64,000 bases of DNA from NCBI GenBank assembly GCA_963813495.1, contig CAWEZC010000011.1:62001-126000 (forward strand), given 5' to 3'. Below are positions 61,347 to 64,000 of the stretch, one piece after another (position 1 is the stretch's first letter; every line of letters begins with the position of its first letter). Position numbers and translations under genes: made by a program. The DNA comes from JACVRW01 sp963813495 (GTDB taxonomy: Bacteria; Actinomycetota; Thermoleophilia; Solirubrobacterales; Thermoleophilaceae). The notes beneath the pieces are model-generated. The model ran no database searches. It was given only the letters and a program-made list of their open reading frames with translations, and was not told the DNA's origin.

Positions 61347-62855
61347 ATGGCCAGCGACGTCACTATGCCCCGGCTCTCCGACTCGATGGAGGAGGGCACC
61401 GTTTTGAAGTGGCTGGTCGACGTGGGCGGCGAGGTCAAGCGCGGCGAGCCGCTGGTGGAGATCGAGACCGACAAGGCCAACATGACCTACGACGCCGACG
61501 CGGACGGCGTGCTTGTCGAGGTTCTGGCCGAGGAGGGCGACACCCTGGCCATCGGCGAGCTGATAGCTCGGATCGGCGAGGCCGGCGAGGTCAGCGGCAA
61601 CGGCGGGGCACCGTCGGGCGACGCGGCGGAGGGCGACGCGGGCGAAGCAGCCGAGGACGCACCTGCCGCTGCGGACGCAGAGGGCGAGGATGAGGCTGCC
61701 GAGGGCGGGGAAGGCGAGGGCGGCGAAGGCGAACGCGGGGAAGCCGACGCGACCGATGCCCAGGACGGCGAAGCCGCGGCCGACCGCGGTGAAACCCGCG
61801 GCGCGGGCGGGGGCGGTAACGGAGGCGGCGAGACGCAGTCCGGCGCCACTGCCACCAAGACCCAGGCTCCCGGCGGCAACGGCGCCGGCGACGGCGGTCG
61901 TGTGAAGGCCTCGCCGGTGGCGCGCCGTATGGCCCGGGAACTCGGGCTGGAGCTAGCCGGCATCGAGGGCACCGGCCCCGGGGGCCGGATCGTGAAGGCG
62001 GACGTTCAGGCCGCGGCCGACAACGGGGGCGGCGCCCAGGCAGAGCCTGCCGTCACGGACGGCGGCGGCGACGGAAGCGCGGACGGGGAGGGCACGGCCC
62101 AGCCAGCCGAGGCGGATCGCCAGGCAGCGTCGCCCGCCGCCGAGCCGCAGCGCGGCGAAGCCGGCCCCAAGGGCCAGGCCGAGATCCACGAGCTCACCAA
62201 GCTGCAGCAGACGGTCAGTCGCCGCATGGCCGAGTCCAAGGCCACCGCGCCTGACTTCAGCATCGGGCTGACGGTCGACATGACCGAGGCGGTGGCGCTG
62301 CGCGGCCGGCTCAAGGAGGTGGCCGACCCGGCGCCCTCGTTCAACGACATGGTCGTCAAGGCGGCCGCCACCGCGCTGACCGAGTTCCCGCGCGTCAACG
62401 GCGCCTACCGCGACGGCAAGTTCGAGCTCTACGAGAACGTCAACGTCGGCGTCGCCGTGGCCGCTCAGGACGCGCTCGTCGTGCCCACGATCTTCAACGC
62501 CGACCAGAAGTCCCTTGGCCAGATCTCCAAGGACGCCCGCGCAGTGATCGAGAAGGTGCGCGACAAGACGGTCACACCGCCCGAGCTGTCGGGCGGCACG
62601 TTCACGGTGTCCAACCTCGGGATGTTCGGGATCGAGTTCTTCAGCGCGATCATCAACCCGCCCCAGGCGGCCATCCTGACCGTCGGCGCGCTGGCCAAGA
62701 AGCCCGCCGTGGACGACAACGGGCGCGTCGTGGCCCGCGATCAGATGACGCTCAGCCTCGTCTGCGACCACCGCATCCTCTACGGCGCCGACGGCGCGCA
62801 GTTTCTCGCGCGCGTCAAGCAACTGCTCGAACAGCCACTGTCGCTGGCCCTCTGA
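61347..62855 (+). CDS. pdhC: Dihydrolipoamide acyltransferase (E2) of pyruvate dehydrogenase
   Basis: A 502-residue core of the complex. The lipoyl domain (1-75) has Lys43 in EIETDKANMTYDADAD, the lipoylation site. A very long acidic Gly/Ala/Glu linker spans about 85-180. The E1/E3-binding domain is about 190-230 (KASPVARRMARELGLELAGI). A second linker leads to the catalytic domain (about 270-502). The active-site His475 is in CDHRILYGADGAQFL; the usual Asp of the HxxxDG motif is Tyr here. The ribosome site AGAAGGAGA precedes the ATG. A terminator hairpin follows. Confidence 0.93.
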   Translation: MASDVTMPRLSDSMEEGTVLKWLVDVGGEVKRGEPLVEIETDKANMTYDADADGVLVEVLAEEGDTLAIGELIARIGEAGEVSGNGGAPSGDAAEGDAGEAAEDAPAAADAEGEDEAAEGGEGEGGEGERGEADATDAQDGEAAADRGETRGAGGGGNGGGETQSGATATKTQAPGGNGAGDGGRVKASPVARRMARELGLELAGIEGTGPGGRIVKADVQAAADNGGGAQAEPAVTDGGGDGSADGEGTAQPAEADRQAASPAAEPQRGEAGPKGQAEIHELTKLQQTVSRRMAESKATAPDFSIGLTVDMTEAVALRGRLKEVADPAPSFNDMVVKAAATALTEFPRVNGAYRDGKFELYENVNVGVAVAAQDALVVPTIFNADQKSLGQISKDARAVIEKVRDKTVTPPELSGGTFTVSNLGMFGIEFFSAIINPPQAAILTVGALAKKPAVDDNGRVVARDQMTLSLVCDHRILYGADGAQFLARVKQLLEQPLSLAL

Positions 62856-62863
62856 GGCGACTC

Positions 62864-62882
62864 GTGCGCCGAAACGGCGCAC
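62864..62882 (+). terminator. Hairpin terminator after pdhC
   Basis: GTGCGCCG and CGGCGCAC form a perfect 8-bp stem with an AAA loop, 8 bases after the pdhC stop. A second short palindrome (CTCCGCAGCGGAG) lies about 20 bases further on. Probably the end of the pdhABC transcript. Confidence 0.65.
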
Positions 62883-62973
62883 GGGCGACGGAATCCTGCT
62901 CCGCAGCGGAGGGCATTGAATCCGGCCACACCGGGTACGACGCCTTGGTCACCGCCGAGGAGAGAGAATCTTG

Positions 62974-64000
62974 ATGCGCCTTCGCTTCGCTGCCCTGGTC
63001 GCGGTGGCGGCCAGCGCCGCCACCGCCGCTCCCGCCGCCGCCCAGTACGCCTGCGACCCCACTCAGACAGCGCCGGAGTTCCGTGGCCAGGTGCCGAAGC
63101 TCACTGACGTGGTGCCGGCGCCGGGCGGCGAGAACGGCGAGGTGACGACGGACCAGGCCTACGCCTACATGGATGCCGTCGACGGGGCGAGCGAGCGCGT
63201 GATCACCGGCGTGCTCGACCAGAAGTCACAGCAGGGGCGCGAGCTGAAATGGGCGATCATCGGCCACGCCGACAGCCTGGGCCGCCGCGCCCTGCAAGAC
63301 ATCAAGCGCGCAGCCCAGACCCTGCGCGACCCGAGCACCTCCGCCGCCAAGGCGCGGCAGATCGCCCGCCGCTACCCGGCGATCCTGTGGGTGGCGTCCA
63401 ACGTCCACGGCGGCGAGGAGTCGGGCACCGACGGCTCCCTGCGCGTGCTCTACGAGCTGGCCGACCGCGACGACTGCGCCGCGCGCCAGATCCTCGACAA
63501 CTCGATCGTGGTGCTCCTGCCCACGCAGAACCCCGACGGCCGCGAGCTCGACACGCGCCGCAACGTCTACGGCTTCGACATGAACCGGGACTGGTTCGCC
63601 CGTACCCAGCCGGAGACCGACGCCAAGATCGAGTTCCTGCGCGAATACCCGGGGCCGCTGTTCATCGACGCGCACGAGATGGGCGGCACGAGCTACTTCT
63701 TCCCGCCCAACGCCGACCCGGTCTATCACGAGATCGCCGACGAGTCGGTCGACTGGATCAACAACGTCTACGGCGCCTCGATGGCGGCCGAGTTCACTCG
63801 CCAGGGCATCGACTTCTTCAACCGCGACGTCTACGACCTCTTCTACATGGGCTACGGCGACACTGTGCCCTCCACCGGCTTCATCTCGGCCGGTATGACC
63901 TACGAGAAGGGGAGCGCGAGTCCGATCTCGGAGCGGGCCTACGAGCAGTACTTGACCCAGTGGGTCTCGCTCTCGCAGGGCGCGATCCGCAAGCAGGAGA
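62974..64000 (+). CDS. Secreted M14 zinc carboxypeptidase, N-terminal part (runs off the right edge)
   Basis: At least 342 codons with no stop before the window ends. The signal peptide is MRLRFAALVAVAASAATAAPAAA. The M14 zinc site is visible: NVHGGEESG with His145 and Glu148 (HxxE). DMNRDWFART gives the substrate Asn-Arg pair and FIDAHEMGGTSYFF holds the third ligand His234. It resembles peptidases that trim proteins or cell-wall peptides. The ATG at 62974 follows GAGGAGAGAG about 7 bases upstream. The C-terminal catalytic Glu would be near or beyond the edge. Confidence 0.9.
   Translation, partial: MRLRFAALVAVAASAATAAPAAAQYACDPTQTAPEFRGQVPKLTDVVPAPGGENGEVTTDQAYAYMDAVDGASERVITGVLDQKSQQGRELKWAIIGHADSLGRRALQDIKRAAQTLRDPSTSAAKARQIARRYPAILWVASNVHGGEESGTDGSLRVLYELADRDDCAARQILDNSIVVLLPTQNPDGRELDTRRNVYGFDMNRDWFARTQPETDAKIEFLREYPGPLFIDAHEMGGTSYFFPPNADPVYHEIADESVDWINNVYGASMAAEFTRQGIDFFNRDVYDLFYMGYGDTVPSTGFISAGMTYEKGSASPISERAYEQYLTQWVSLSQGAIRKQE

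Overview
The window is very GC-rich DNA, densely coded, with many 1-4 base start/stop overlaps (ATGA, GTGA, TTGA). Several traits point to an actinobacterium: separate PurS, PurQ and PurL, a dnaK-grpE-dnaJ-hspR operon, and inositol phospholipid genes (ino1 plus a CDP-alcohol phosphatidyltransferase). A membrane-leader motif (LTYANVMATVAVF) and the gene mix suggest class Thermoleophilia (Solirubrobacterales); this is inference from family resemblance, not a database result. I saw no rRNA, tRNA, CRISPR array or insertion sequence.

Layout. 1-5187 (minus): purine genes purC-purS-purQ-purL, an NAD-dependent epimerase, and the 5' end of purF. 5350-9661: a secreted beta-propeller/PKD protein, a CHASE2 adenylate cyclase and a DUF3307 membrane protein. 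9770-16988 (minus): GYD protein-purD-purE-purB followed by a DUF1800/DUF1501/cupredoxin trio. 17075-18837: two convergent secreted proteins, one a likely HExxH metallopeptidase. 18957-27798: heat-shock block (clpB; dnaK-grpE-dnaJ-hspR) with a secreted glycoside hydrolase-like gene inside it and an FKBP lipoprotein divergent from dnaK. clpB and dnaK share a conserved upstream element. 27811-35865: a GNAT remnant, a GT-C-like membrane protein, endonuclease III, a hydrolase, then a membrane protein, PAP2 enzyme, phosphatidylinositol-phosphate synthase-like enzyme and Ino1. 36048-41478: secreted propeller, nitrilase, a glycosyltransferase-PHP fusion, a divergent uracil-DNA-glycosylase relative and two small proteins. 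41494-45793: RNA methyltransferase, phasin-like protein, EEP nuclease, argF and a cupredoxin lipoprotein. 45798-52539: thiamine genes thiO-thiS-thiG under a TPP riboswitch, thiE, and two secreted glycosidase-like proteins. 52556-62855: lpdA, then about 3.4 kb with no intact gene, then a LysM protein, a DsbA/HCCA-like protein and pdhABC. 62974-64000: start of a secreted M14 carboxypeptidase.

How the parts fit. Purine, thiamine, arginine and pyruvate dehydrogenase genes are housekeeping; LpdA probably serves PdhABC although 5 kb away. Ino1, the phosphatidyltransferase, the PAP2 enzyme and possibly the GT4-PHP fusion could form an inositol-lipid and glycolipid route. The least ordinary stretch is 53.9-57.2 kb: two tandem composite palindromes 73 bp apart, followed by two secreted-protein genes whose reading frames are broken many times while all neighbours are intact.
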